A DNA stretch of 64,000 bases from contig OY756963.1 in NCBI GenBank assembly GCA_963580455.1, positions 16,325,555 through 16,389,554 of the forward strand, read 5' to 3'. Below, in pieces: positions 11,788-23,130 of the stretch (the first letter of the stretch is position 1; every line of letters starts with the position of its first letter). Under the pieces are notes generated by a model. The model did not search any database and had not been told where the DNA came from. It saw only the letters and a program-made list of their open reading frames with translations. Made by a program: the position numbers and the translations under genes. This DNA is from Euonymus europaeus (Eukaryota; Streptophyta; Magnoliopsida; Celastrales; Celastraceae).

Positions 11788-12365
11788 CACTGATTTCGAC
11801 AAAATAGCTTGCATTCTATACTACAAAACAAAACAATCCCACTAACACTGCTAAAAAAAATGCCACCCACCTCCTCTCGCACAAGTAAATGTCACAAACT
11901 TGCAGACCCCATCCTTGTCCTTATTTGACGTTCTACGATTCACCGGGAATCCATTCACTTCACCATATTTCTTGTACAACTCAAAAATAGCAACTTCGCT
12001 GTCAAAAACCATTCCAACAGCAATGGTAATATCTTCACATCCATCACCAACAACATCAGCATAATTCCCGACCAGAGGAGGGCTATGGTAATCATCGATT
12101 ACACCATGGCAACCATTGATTGCACCTTTTATGTGAAAAAAATAAAGAAACTTCAAGCTCATTCATATGAATCTCATATTCAAATCTGGCACGCATAACA
12201 ACAACTACACACCACTCAAACACCTGAAAAACATTCAAGATTTACAAAAAAGTATAATGTAATTGAACAGAATACCCATCTGCCATCTTCACGGTGAGAG
12301 ATCTAGAAAAATAGTGGAGGTGGGAAAATACTGGTAAAATCGACTTCAATAAGAGACGAAGCTTA

Positions 12366-12743
12366 GAGCACATGCAATGGTTAAAATTTGTTATCCCCAC
12401 TAAAATTATTTGTGGACCCCACTTTTATCACACAAAAAATCAAACTACACATATCTCTCTATGCAGCCACATCATTAAAACACATATTTCAATACAGCCA
12501 CATCAGCAAAACACATCTCCCAATACAATTATTCTTTTCTCCATTATTCAAACCAACTATTTTCCTTTCCTATATCTTTTCCACAACAAAAATAGACAAA
12601 AAATCAAGATTGATCCCACCAAAATACATCTTTCAATACAACCACATCAACAAAACACATCTCTCAATACAGTCACATCAGCAAAAACACACATTTCAAC
12701 AATATCTAATGTCCCCATTAAACACACAACATTGCATGTGCTC
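12366..12743. mobile_element. nested MITE, PIF/Harbinger (Tourist)-like
   Basis: Perfect 14-bp inverted ends (GAGCACATGCAATG at 12366 and its complement ending at 12743) are flanked on both sides by TTA (12363-12365 and 12744-12746), the 3-bp TWA duplication typical of PIF/Harbinger elements. The 378-bp interior has no coding capacity. It contains imperfect repeats of a CACATC-TCAATAC-GCCACATCAGC block. It sits inside the larger MULE, so it inserted later. A hAT origin is less likely because no 8-bp duplication is seen. Confidence 0.8.
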
Positions 12744-13038
12744 TTAGTGTAAACGTATGGGTGGAGAAATTACGGTAAAATCGACTTGAAGCATATATGA
12801 AAGCTCACGATGGTAGATCTGTAAGACTTTAGATGAAAAAACGAGGTTCAGCAGAGACGAAAGCTCGTTCGCGAGACGACAGAATCTCTTACACAATGAA
12901 TACTGTAGATAGACAAAGTAAATAGAGACATAAATGCTCCCATTTGAAATTCAAACGGTGCCCTAAAAATCAGTCAGCTACATGGTCAACTTCCAGCTAT
13001 ATTGATGACATGGCACTGCCATATCTGCTCCACCTAAT

Positions 13039-13085
13039 CATGGGGTACCATGGGTCACCAAGCAATGGGCTACATATCATTTTTG
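13039..13085. repeat. MULE terminal inverted repeat, right
   Basis: Complementary counterpart of 5685-5731. It contains TGGGCTAC at 13066-13073. Confidence 0.75.
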
Positions 13086-13094
13086 TAATCCAAA
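13086..13094. repeat. 9-bp target duplication, right copy
   Basis: Exact copy of 5676-5684, directly after the last base of the right inverted repeat. Confidence 0.85.
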
Positions 13095-13525
13095 TTGGTA
13101 TAATCGCGAAGATGAAATGACAGAAGGGGCAATCGCGATTTGGGTATGAGCTTGCGATATGGCTGGGAGATGTGATGGTCTGTTTGATCGGAGAATAATA
13201 AGGGTTGCAATGGTGCGATGTGGGATTATTCGATCGGAGAATGGAGACATGACTGTTCGGTCAGAGAAGAAGAAAGGCCAATGATGCCTCTGGTCTGCTC
13301 GGAGAATGGAGCTAGTTTGTTCAGAGAATAAGAAAATTGCCTATGATGGTTGCACGGAGAAGGGAAAGGCATCAAAGGAGTCAAAGGAATCGAGTCAGAA
13401 AATGGGTGGAAATGGGTTATTTCATTTCATTTTAATCTCAGCCATTGGAATGATCCAATGGCTGAGATGAGCAGCCCGTAAATTGCATTATTTATGGGTT
13501 ATATATAATGTGTGTGTGTATATAT
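13095..13525. other. intergenic, degenerate short repeats, no gene
   Basis: Several copies of a GATCGGAGAAT-like motif recur between 13185 and 13330. A perfect hairpin lies at 13435-13468. No protein-coding signal is seen. Confidence 0.6.
13435..13468. repeat. perfect 15-bp-arm inverted repeat
   Basis: ATCTCAGCCATTGGA and its exact complement are separated by four bases (ATGA). It could form a stable hairpin. It may be part of an unrecognised small transposon. Confidence 0.85.
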
Positions 13526-14091
13526 TGATAGGAATCAAACAACAATCAAGCAGCGAAATAATTTAAAAATTTTTGATTCCTGATCTGAGGATCTATTTAA
13601 AACCAACATTCGATTATGAGTTTAGAATAGTTACCTTTGTAGCGCGCCTTTCGTACTATCGAAGCATGCAACGAACACAAACTTTCTGATCGTGTCTCTA
13701 CGGAATCCACACGAATGGCTCAATTTTCATATACGTCTCATGACCACGAACAAAACTAACGAGCCCTCAGGTTGCTAGACTGAATTAAACCCGTCGCTAT
13801 TCAAATCCGATTCAACTCTCTGAATCTGATTAGTGAGTAATAGTGGAGAAGAACTTTGACTTGACTTTCATTCTTAAAAAACACACTTGAAATCTTTATA
13901 TTTCTCTTGAAACAAAACGGCATAACACTTATCGAATTTCAAGCTTATAACTCATACGTGAGTTATCAAAAACCATGTACAGATAAAAACAAATACTAAA
14001 CATATATCAACTATATATGTATCTGATAACCATGATAACAATCCACTTTTAAAACTAACTTTGTAACCGTGTATATCTAATATATGTATAG

Positions 14092-14123
<32 letters not shown>

Positions 14124-15369
14124 TGCGTTAGAGTTGGACTCTACCTTTCAAAAAGCAAAACGTGTCATATATATATATATATATAAGCTACGTCTATTTC
14201 TATATATACATATTAACTTATATATATATATTTATATATATATATATACATACATATGTATATAAAAGTGGCGTGTGTCTATATATACACACATAAACAA
14301 GATCATTCTAAAATATTTGACTCCTACTCAAATACTACACTTACTTTCTAGAAAGACCCTCTTTTTTTAATACCAAAGTCATAATGTCCTAGTCCAATTA
14401 GGACACTCCGAAAATATTCAGATTAAATATAAAATTCATCTTATGAATTTTATGTTCCGAATTTCTTACCATTCTTAGTGTGCGACCCTATAGGTTCCCA
14501 TAATGTTGATAGTAACTATAAAGTCCTATTTTAGAATTACAAGCAATGAGCGGTGTTTAGCAACACATCACTGCTACCCAAATTACGAGGAAGTCAATGT
14601 TTCGACTCAACCTTTACCGTGACTAATGTTACCGTGTTGTAAAATTCCTTTTGTTCTTGATATCTTGATTGAACACGAGACATGGATATGTCACCCTCGT
14701 ATAGCTCAATCAATGTTTCTTGATTCCCAAATAAGCTAACCGAAACAAATGATATTGATATCATTATATCAACTCATGCAAGCATGGTCATTTATTAGCT
14801 CTATTCAATCAAGAGGCCTTAGATATCAATCTCGTGTTATCAGAAGTACAAATTTCATCTTGATCATTCACATCCCTCTACATGATTTATTGTACACCCG
14901 ATCACCACCTTTTATAGCAACCTTGTTAAGGGCGACGTTTGATGGTGTCAAAATGAACAATCTTTCATGCTGGGAACAATGATGATCTCAGGTCAAAGGA
15001 CTACAAAACACCATCATCACTATGAAATCATTTATGACAGTTGTAACACAATCCATGTAATGATTTCATGGCGAATCGATTCAATACATAAATTCTCCAA
15101 TTCATGTACCTATGTGTTGACTTAATATCATATATTAATCAAACACATATTAGTCTCTACGTATTATTGTTGTCCCTATTGACGATAATACTTGGCTATG
15201 GACATTTAAGAATATACATTATATTCTAGGGGCATTATTACAATAATTCATACTACACAGATATAAATAACTGAAATAATTAAAATGTCTTTATTAATAA
15301 AATAATCATGATAATTATAATGTTCTAAAGAATCATCATATGATTGACTTTAGGGCATACTCTTCAACA
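13526..15369 (-). mobile_element. solo LTR, 1.84 kb
   Basis: Begins TGATAGG and ends TTCAACA, giving TG...CA on either strand. It is flanked by TATAT on both sides (13521-13525 and 15370-15374), a 5-bp duplication, although the AT-rich context makes a chance match possible. Read on the minus strand it starts TGTTGAAGAGTATGCCC, a start I associate with long plant Copia LTRs. No internal region accompanies it. It contains long TA runs. Confidence 0.7.
14069..14262. repeat. TA-rich microsatellite tract
   Basis: Several (TA)n runs (about 14091-14119, 14168-14186, 14217-14252) separated by short unique sequence, inside the solo LTR. Confidence 0.9.
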
Positions 15370-15374
15370 TATAT

Positions 15375-16489
15375 ATTAGTACTTAGGCCCAAGCCTGATG
15401 CCCAACTTATTAACCCAAATTAATTGGGTTAAGGCAAGGTTTGGGCTTGTCAAATTGTCTTACACCTGATCCAAAATTTGAAGAGGTTTCTCGGGCTTTG
15501 GCCTAATTTTTTTGGCTGACCCCTAGCGGGAATAACATGAGATATGGGTGGGAATTAAGTTTCCTTCTGATAAAACAAATAGATTTGTTTTTCTAATATT
15601 TTGTGTGACATGATGACTCAACATGTCACATAGATTATGTATATTAGGGATACTTCATTTTAGATATACTTTGCATATTCATTAGGAATATGAAAGCTAA
15701 GATGAGACAAAAAAAAGTGTTGATATGAAGCTAATATGAGAGAGAAATGATTGAGTTAGAAACAAAGAGAGAGAAGTGGGAATAACATGCGGTATGGGTG
15801 GGAATTAGGTTTCCTTATGATAAAACAAATAGATTTGTATTTCACCAAGGACGAACGGTCCAGAGTAAATGAGAGATGATCTAACAATTGATATGTTATA
15901 AGAGCAATTACAATAATATAATTTTGATAAGCCAATAAAATTATATTAAAAAATGTATTTTATTGATATAATTATATTAAGAAACAAGTTTTGCTAATAT
16001 GAATAAATATATAATTTAACTTTTTATAATAAAAGAGATCATTTTGATATAAATTTAATATAAATATTAAAAAAAAAAGTTATTGTCTTAACTAAAATGT
16101 GTAGATAAATATGTAAAATTATTTTTTATATAATAAAAGTGGGACTCAAAACAAATTTAATGGAGACATTTCATTTCTCCATTGTGGCTGCCCTACGACA
16201 AATCCATTATAGACTGTTATGGGGGATAAATGCTGCCGTTACAACATTTTAGAAAGCAATTTAGCTAGAGATTTAAAGAAACTGGGAAGCCTAAGTGCCT
16301 AACAGCACACATTGAATTAAGGGTTAAGTTACGACAGACATTATTAACAGTTCAATCGTCTGTTTGCAAGTCATTTTTAAGGTTCCAGCACGATGTAGTT
16401 TTTAAACTACTGATGTAGATTAAAACCAGGACTGAGCAAAACCAGATTTTAACTACTTTGCCCACATACAGGATGGCTTGTTCCTGGGT
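15375..16489. other. AT-rich intergenic, 3' of CDC7-type gene
   Basis: No coding frame is supported. It contains a 66-bp direct repeat (15529 and 15777) and a 9-bp-arm inverted repeat (TGTGACATG / CATGTCACA at 15604-15630). The right end holds the 3' flank of the kinase gene on the minus strand. Confidence 0.6.
15529..15842. repeat. direct repeat pair, about 66 bp, 248 bp apart
   Basis: 15529-15594 and 15777-15842 share GGGAATAACATG, TATGGGTGGGAATTA, GTTTCCTT and GATAAAACAAATAGATTTGT in order, with five or six mismatches. No TG...CA ends are obvious. A very small LTR (TRIM-like) pair is possible but unproven. Confidence 0.75.
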
Positions 16490-19400
16490 TTAAATTGTTA
16501 CCCTGCCCGGTTGCCTGATCATTCTCTTCTTCCTTAAGACCTCATGACACGGAGCAAAAAACTCATGCTTTAGAGCATCGTCAGCACTGATCCTCCGTCT
16601 TGGGTTCACTGTCAAGCACTTATCCACGAGATCAAAAAGTGAGCCAGGGATTAAGTCCAGGAAATCTTTTCTCTTTGTGTTCATTTTCCACCAATTCCGT
16701 AGCGTCATAGATGACAAATGTTGTGTATCATATAGTTCCTGTAGTGAATTGGCAAGCTTTAGTTCAAACTCATAATTATGACAGATTTATATTTGTGTAG
16801 ATCAAAACTTTGTATTTACCCATGGGAATGCACATTCTCGGTCATGCAGCTTCGCAAGTTCCCATAAATCTTCACTGCCCCTCAACTTGGCAATATCCTT
16901 TATGTTCCTGAAAGAAGTAATTTGATCAGCAAAATATGGAAGCAAACTAGCCCCTAAGACATTTCTACATTGAAGGCGATGATCCTTACTCTTCAGGATC
17001 ACCATAAAACGGTGATCGTCCAAGCATCAAGTAAAGTAAGGTGACCCCAGCAGACCAGATATCAATCTTGGGACCTTGATGAGGACATCTGAGCAAGACC
17101 TGCATGAATCACTTGCATGATGCTTCATTTGCACTATTGGAGAAAAACAAGATCGAGAGAAGTGAACAGATTACAGTGACACACGTTCTAGTCAAATTTC
17201 CGACTACCATGGGAACTAGAGCCCACTGCAAGGGCATGAGGCACAAATTTGGTTAAAAAATGAGTAACAATCTTGGTGTGCTTCAATGGGGATTAGACGA
17301 TTAGTTAGGTCAATTATTAACACAAGTTGATTATATCATGGTTATACTTTTGAGGACAAATAGAATCCAAGAAAATAAACTCACAAGTTTTCAGACGTAC
17401 AAGACTAAAACTAAAACGGTAGTAGGCAGCCTGATTGAACTAGACTTTCAAACGAAACTCTTTTTTTCTTTCCGCTTTTGACAGAAACTTTTGTTAACTT
17501 TTCATCATTTGGAGTAACCCATCCAATTGGTGCTGAGTACAAAATTTACAGAGAAAGGTACATCTTTCAGCATTGTTTACCATCACTTGTCACTTTAGCC
17601 ATCTTAATGCCCTAGCATTCAGTATGTTCTTCAGCACTACTACAGAAACATTCTCAAATCTTTCAACCAATGTACTTAAAATCATTATTACAGTTTTACA
17701 AGAGTATTGCAATTGAATGGGTTGACTTCAAATTATGAAGGAAGACCTCGTTTAAGTAATTTTCTAGCGTGTTTTGTGTGAGAGAAAAAGTACATTGAAG
17801 TAGAGAATCTGCAAAATCTAGGTACAAAGCAGCGACATTTCTTATGTTAGTTTTAAATTTAAACTAATCTTTGTCATAATGACTTTTCCTTCTTTCCAAC
17901 TAAATGTTTCACATTTTTCTCTCCTTTTTATATAACACAATTTTATTCAAAGAAATTAACTCCAAATGATGTTTTAGTACCTCTAAGCAGTAGAAGATTG
18001 TATTATCTAACCATGATACCAGAATACATCTGTAAAAAGTCCTCTTTGGTTTAATTAATTTAGAAGAACAATTACATTTCTTTTTCCCTGACACAATTTT
18101 CAGGAAACATTATTTGTGTGATAATTATTAGCAAACAAGATGAGAATCATGGTTGTGCTATCAATTGTAAAATTGCTTTTGGTCACAGTTATCTTCGTGT
18201 TAATAAGCATACTTTTCTTTAGCCTAGCATCTCAATCTTTATATTGACAGCAACGTAGAATGACATTTTTAGAATTGTCATGGCAGCACTAAATTGATGC
18301 CTAAGACCAGATCTAAATCAAAGCAGTCATATGAGATTCATTTCAATTATTCACCTCGGGAGCCCGGAAACCTTTGGTTCCAACGCAAGGACCTTCTTTC
18401 TTCTGCTTTGCTTCCCCTGAAGCCAAGTTAGGAAATGATTAGTTGTAGCATAGAAGATTCTCGTCTGACCAAAGTGTTCAAGCCATGCTTATATTAAAAA
18501 ATCTTACCTTTGCTCTTGAGTGAGCCAGCACCAGTAACAGCCCGTCCATTTGAGTGCAGTGGCATTGGAGTGAGATAAATAAATTTCATATCCACATTCG
18601 CCGGGGTGGCAGCAATTCTTTTCCTCATAGGAGCTGGAATGCATGATGCTTCATTATTTGGACTTTGCATTGTTTCCTGCAACAGGTTGATTAATTCCTT
18701 CCTACCCTGCGAAGGAAAAGGTTCTCTCGGCCTGTCTGCTGAGGGATTTCTAGTACTCGTCACTTCCTTGATAGAGGTCACCCCAGAAACATCTGGACCC
18801 TGACTATCCACAACACTACCACTGAAGAAATGGGAGGTCTTTGTTTGGTCCACAACTTTCCTTTTTAGGTTCTTAGGTTCTATGGTTGACTTGGAGCTTT
18901 TTGTTGCCTCTGGATTGATAGGTCTTGATTTAGCACTTTGGAGATTCCTTGTTTTTGTAGGAGCTACAGTTTTGGAGTTGGGAAGTGTGACCTGATCAAA
19001 GCTTAGAGCATTCCACACCTTTAGTTTGCCTGAAATAATTTGACATTAGTTTTAATTTCTTAAATTTTTGATATTATATTGCATCACTTTGGACGACAAA
19101 GTAGCTTCTATAGCAGATGTTGATTTCCCTGGTCAAGAGTATGTAAATAGGAAGGCGGCATTGATCTGGAAAGTATGAGTTAAAGGAAAGATCTTAGACA
19201 GCATTCCTATCAACAAATAATTTATTTATTAATTTTCATAATTTTATCAGTCAATGCTTATAATTTTTATTGACGTGGACCCATTTGCAAGGCAAGGCCA
19301 CATCAGACCTATCACTGCAAGCAAACATTGTACTAGCAATCACCCACAAACCACTAATATTGATTAAACATTTAAACTTAAGGTACCTGAGATGGGATTT

Positions 19401-22400
19401 TATCCACTGATCCGGTAGCACAATACAAGAGAAATGGAGAAATCAATAATTAATTCTATGGAAATAAATGTATGCCATTCTACTTCTAGTAAGTGATAAC
19501 GGGCACCGTAAAAAAAAGGAAAAAAGAAAAGGAGCTTACTAGAAATCCCATACTTCTGATGCAGCTCCTGGAAAATTATAGAAAAGGACCAAAAATATGC
19601 ATCAAACTCCAATTTGATAAGCCTTTTCTATTAAAAAAGAAATATAAGAAGAATAGTAATCAGCAGAACCAAAACAAAGAGTCATTCAAATGTACAACAA
19701 GTACCACTGACCATGGCAAGGTTGAAATCAATAAGATAGCCTTTATCGGCCTTGCGAGAGAAAAGAAAGTTTCCAGGTTTAACATCCCTGTGAATTACTC
19801 CCTGTATATATGAAAGACAGATGAAGATCCTTGCGCTTTATTGGTCTTGGGAGAGAAAAGAAAGTTGCAGGTTTAACATCCTATTGGACAAAATAATTCT
19901 TGCCTGCTTATGAAGGCTTGAAAGGGCTCTGAACATGCAATAGGCATACCACCGAAGTTGAGCAACATCTATTTCTTTCTTCAAAACCTAGAAATATTAA
20001 AGCAAATGCCAAGTTGAAGAATTCCACAAAAAAATCTTGCAAACTAATTAGTAAAAAATTAAAAATTTACCTCAGGTCTGTCATGTTTAACGTACTCTAA
20101 AACAAAACAATCAAAATTTCCACTCTTGATGCAACCTTCATATTTGATAACAAAGTTTCTACCCCTGAATGAGTATCACTTGCTTATTAGAAACATGGCA
20201 ACCTTGAAATACAATAAACACAATTGTAATCATTTCAAAGAAAAGAGAACTTGCTCATAATCCTCACCCAAATCTCTCCAGCATCTTCAGCTCATTGTTG
20301 ATATGTTGTCTATGTACCTCTGCATGAGGGCCTGAGGATTTGAAAATGAAATTGGGAGAGCGAATTTCTCTGACTAAATATCAATATAGCTACAGAAAAC
20401 AATGCGTAGAATTTCTAAGACATTTAAAAATATTGCAAGGAATGCATTGTTGTTCATATTGATACAGAAATGCAAGTCTAGGGGCAGCGCCTTAAACAAT
20501 CACAATGCAGTCAGAGCCTAGAACCCTTTTCTCATTGAATTTGAAAATTAAAGTGACATCTATGTCTAGTGACCATGAAAATTTTCAGAAATCAAAAGGG
20601 ACAAAATGTCACAGAATACATCATCTCACATTTAATAGCAACTGTAACTCCATCATTCTTTCTTCGAGCCCTGTAAACAGTTCCATAACCACCTGGCAGT
20701 TTAACAGATGCTATCAATAAGTCCCAAGCCCAAATGGGTTGGCAAGGATGAATACAGAATACTGAAAAAAATGACAATAACAAATAATATTAATACCTGA
20801 ACCTTCTTCCTCTTCTATGGCATAAGATTCGAAATGCGGGAATTCCTTGAGCTTTTGTTGACCCTACAGAGCAAGCATCAACAGCTCTGGACTCTAGGTT
20901 TACCAGAAAAGTAATTAAAACTAACAACTTACGCTCAATTAAATTCAGTAGAGCTTACCGTGAGAAAAATAGAGCTATCATTCCTTAGGCCTTTGTTACA
21001 ACGTTGATTTAAAATCTGCCTACTGCTGACTGCCATTTTCTCTCTTTCCGAATACTTGTTTTCTTTGAGGGTGCCATCAACCTTTGGGCGTTCTAAATAT
21101 TCACACAGACCTTGCTGTTTTAGAGTAATTGCATCCCTGAGGGTACTCTTCATCTTAGTAGAGGGTTGTGACAACCGCTTATGAGCAACAATGAAGTCTG
21201 TTGCCAGCCTCTTTACATGACTAGGTCTTGGCTCCTCGTCCAAATATGGGACTTTATCAATACAACGCATCTTACTTTTCCTTTTAAACGTATACTCTGC
21301 TGATCTTTTCCAAAGGCCACTATTTGACGGCTGGAAACAATTTTGGCCTTCTCCTTTAGCATCAATGGAATCAACTAGGCACTCATTCATACATTCCATG
21401 ATTCTCATGGGTTCAGCACTATCAGTTGTAGCCTCCAGGCCCTCAACTAGCGATGCAAGGCTCTTTGCATTTTCTGCGCACATTGTGGTATCAATATTTA
21501 TTATGCTTCCAAAATCTATCTCATCAGTTCCTGATTCTTTGCAGGAAACTAGACTAGTCACCATTTTAACTGGACTAGCAGATCCAATATCAATATCTCT
21601 CGTCAAAGTTTGGTTAAGTACCTTCCTGTGCTCAACTATGTTTTTATCCATTTCATTAGGCCAGTAATGTGCCAGAATCATTTGATTTACGATGACTGGT
21701 TTGTCAAGATTCTGCCAGAATATACTCCTGCTAATGTATTCAGTTGTGTGAAAATTTGTCTGCATGACATATAATTTAACAAATTAGTAGAAGAGTGACT
21801 TAAGATGTCACATATTATAATATTAAAAAGAATTCTAGCATTAAATTGCAAGTAGAGAGCAGAAACTTTAAAATCATTTTATCAAAGAAGAGAGTGATGA
21901 CTCAGAACTGGGGTCGGTATAAGTATGACCAAAATATTGCAAACTTTAAGCATGAAAGTCTATATGCTTTTCTTTTTTCTTTTCCTGATAAACTAAAGCC
22001 CTATCCTTTCAATGCAAATCACAATTATTAAGGAACACTAGAAGAACATACCCAAGTCATGGATAAGGATGGAGAAACTGGACTTTATCACTGCATATTT
22101 CTCTATTGTTAAAGATTTTTCCCTTGATAAATGGTTAAATTAGGCAAATCGAGCTTGCACCCCCAATAGACATGAATTTTCAACATCAGTAAATTACTAA
22201 AGTACTACTCCACTTGACTTGATATCAAACTATAAAGCAACATAATAACATTCAACAATGCAACTAATTCAATCACGAAGAATAATTCAAATTTGAAGGG
22301 AAAAAATCATGCTAACATATCAGTAAGAGAGTTAAAAAATAAAAAAAATTAACATATTAATTTCCTACAATGATATTCCCGACTAATCAGCAACGGAAAC

Positions 22401-23010
22401 ATCCATCCATACAGGAAAAAAATTGAATTAGTTTGAAAGTACCTTTATATAGTCACTTCGACTTCTTTTGGTCACTAGCACTTTCCCTTCCTCTGCAATC
22501 AATAGCCAAGTAAACACATCAAAACCCCAAGCATAGATAAAAACAACCAAGGAACCGGTCTCAGTAACTTGATTTACCATCACAGCCTTCAGCGAAGTTC
22601 AAAAGTAACCGCTTTCTCTTCCTAGCAATTTTTTTTTTCCAAAAGTCGTTCCACAGTGTACAATCATTGATCCCCGCCACTCGTCTCACAAACGCATCAA
22701 TCGTGTTTAAGTTTAAATTGGATGAGAAATTTTTGAGAGCTAATAGACCTGGTAGCGAAATTGTTACTAAGAAGTTATGGTTGTTGTTTTCATTTGACAA
22801 GGCCACGGGCGAGTTAGGGAGAGAGCATAGAAACTCGATGAGATCAGGAGACGCAGGGAAGAGTGTGCATCGGGACGCGAGCTGATGTGGCAGAGATGGG
22901 CGGCCGATTTGGAGGATGAGATCGAAGAGATGCCAAGCCTTTCGTTGCAACTCAGTGACGGAGAGGGAGTCTGTGGTGGTTAGTGGTGACTCAGAGAAGT
23001 GAGTTTCCAT
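16490..23010 (-). CDS. CDC7-type serine/threonine protein kinase, 15 exons, 934 aa
   Basis: Exons on the complement: 22578-23010, 22443-22492, 20959-21759, 20797-20863, 20630-20692, 20268-20331, 20071-20164, 19904-19987, 19712-19801, 19540-19567, 18508-19029, 18355-18416, 16990-17099, 16820-16907, 16490-16738; total 2805 bp, in frame throughout. Motifs: glycine loop GSGGYGTVY (about 449), VAIK lysine, HRDVKPGNF (about 556), DFN in place of DFG (about 575), a long insert (about 592-770), then GTKGFRAPE. Early DFG, a large insert before APE and the C-terminal lobe fit the CDC7/DDK family, which phosphorylates MCM helicase to fire replication origins, with a Dbf4-type partner. The N-terminal 430 residues are plant-specific and unrecognised. 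An upstream in-frame ATG at 23151 would add 47 residues; 23010 was preferred because the extension covers likely promoter motifs. Confidence 0.88.
19802..19903 (-). other. GC-AG intron of the CDC7-type gene
   Basis: Exon 8 ends CATAAGCAG and is followed by GCAAGA, not GT; the acceptor CAG ends at 19802. Joining here keeps the conserved reading SLHKQGVIHRDVKPGN across the junction. The intron is 102 bp. Confidence 0.85.
19836..19884 (-). pseudogene. partial duplicate of CDC7-type exon 9 within adjacent intron
   Basis: About 49 bp matches exon 9 (19741-19789) with about six differences, including the shared block GAGAGAAAAGAAAGTT and GGTTTAACATCC. It lies in the GC-AG intron immediately upstream of exon 9. 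It lacks the HRD part and its own splice sites, so it is a broken exon copy. Confidence 0.85.
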
Positions 23011-23106
23011 ACCGAGTTTGTAAGAGCGAGAGCTAGGGCTTGAGAAACGGAATGAGAAGCCAGGGCTTTGTGGAGAGGCGCGGATTTGGTCAGTTTTGAG
23101 TTTTGG

Positions 23107-23124
23107 CACGTGTAAAGTTCCCGC
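23107..23124 (-). promoter_or_regulatory. G-box and E2F-like sites upstream of the CDC7-type gene
   Basis: CACGTG at 23107-23112 and GTTCCCGC at 23117-23124 lie 97-114 bp before the chosen start codon. GTTCCCGC differs at one base from the E2F consensus TTTCCCGC. E2F control would suit an S-phase kinase, but this is inference from sequence only. Confidence 0.45.
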
Positions 23125-23130
23125 TATTAC

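Larger units (their letters stand above)
9645..12162 (-). pseudogene. FAR1/FHY3-type MULE transposase
   Basis: Read on the minus strand, the first exon region (12162-11860) gives the FAR1 DNA-binding domain (GMVFDSEVAIFELYKKYGEV, with VCKFVTFTCARGG). Then follows the MULE transposase core: FGDVITFDATYLTNKYDMSF with the first aspartate, PRGIITDQDRAM with the second, and RHRWCLWHI (about 11260-10680). Next comes MSTTQRSESINAFFDRYV (10467 onward) and a SWIM-type zinc finger (CVCCKFEFRGMFCTHAI, about 10070-10010). The frame is lost at a run of nine A on the plus strand near 11271-11279, and again between the DNA-binding and core segments. Introns hold palindromes. This is the class of transposase from which plant FHY3/FAR1 transcription factors arose. 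Confidence 0.88.
5685..13085. mobile_element. composite Mutator-like element with transposase and Ulp1-like genes
   Basis: The ends are diverged inverted repeats. The left end (from 5685) and the complement of the right end (from 13085) share C-A, then a matching block GTAGCCCA 12 bases in, and about 32 of 47 aligned positions without gaps. The 9 bases TAATCCAAA occur immediately outside both ends (5676-5684 and 13086-13094), the target-duplication length expected of Mutator-type transposition. Inside are a FAR1-type transposase on the minus strand and a Ulp1-like gene on the plus strand, convergent as in maize MuDR. Both genes are broken, so this copy is not autonomous. Confidence 0.85.

Noticed and set aside
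12372..12752. Two overlapping 119-126 codon plus-strand frames
   Set aside because: They lie inside the MITE and follow its internal repeats; no homology or codon signal.
19387..19411. Possible 20-bp exon of the kinase gene (before GTACCTTAAG)
   Set aside because: Including it would put exon 11 out of frame; joining exon 10 to exon 11 directly keeps the frame and gives a continuous kinase insert.
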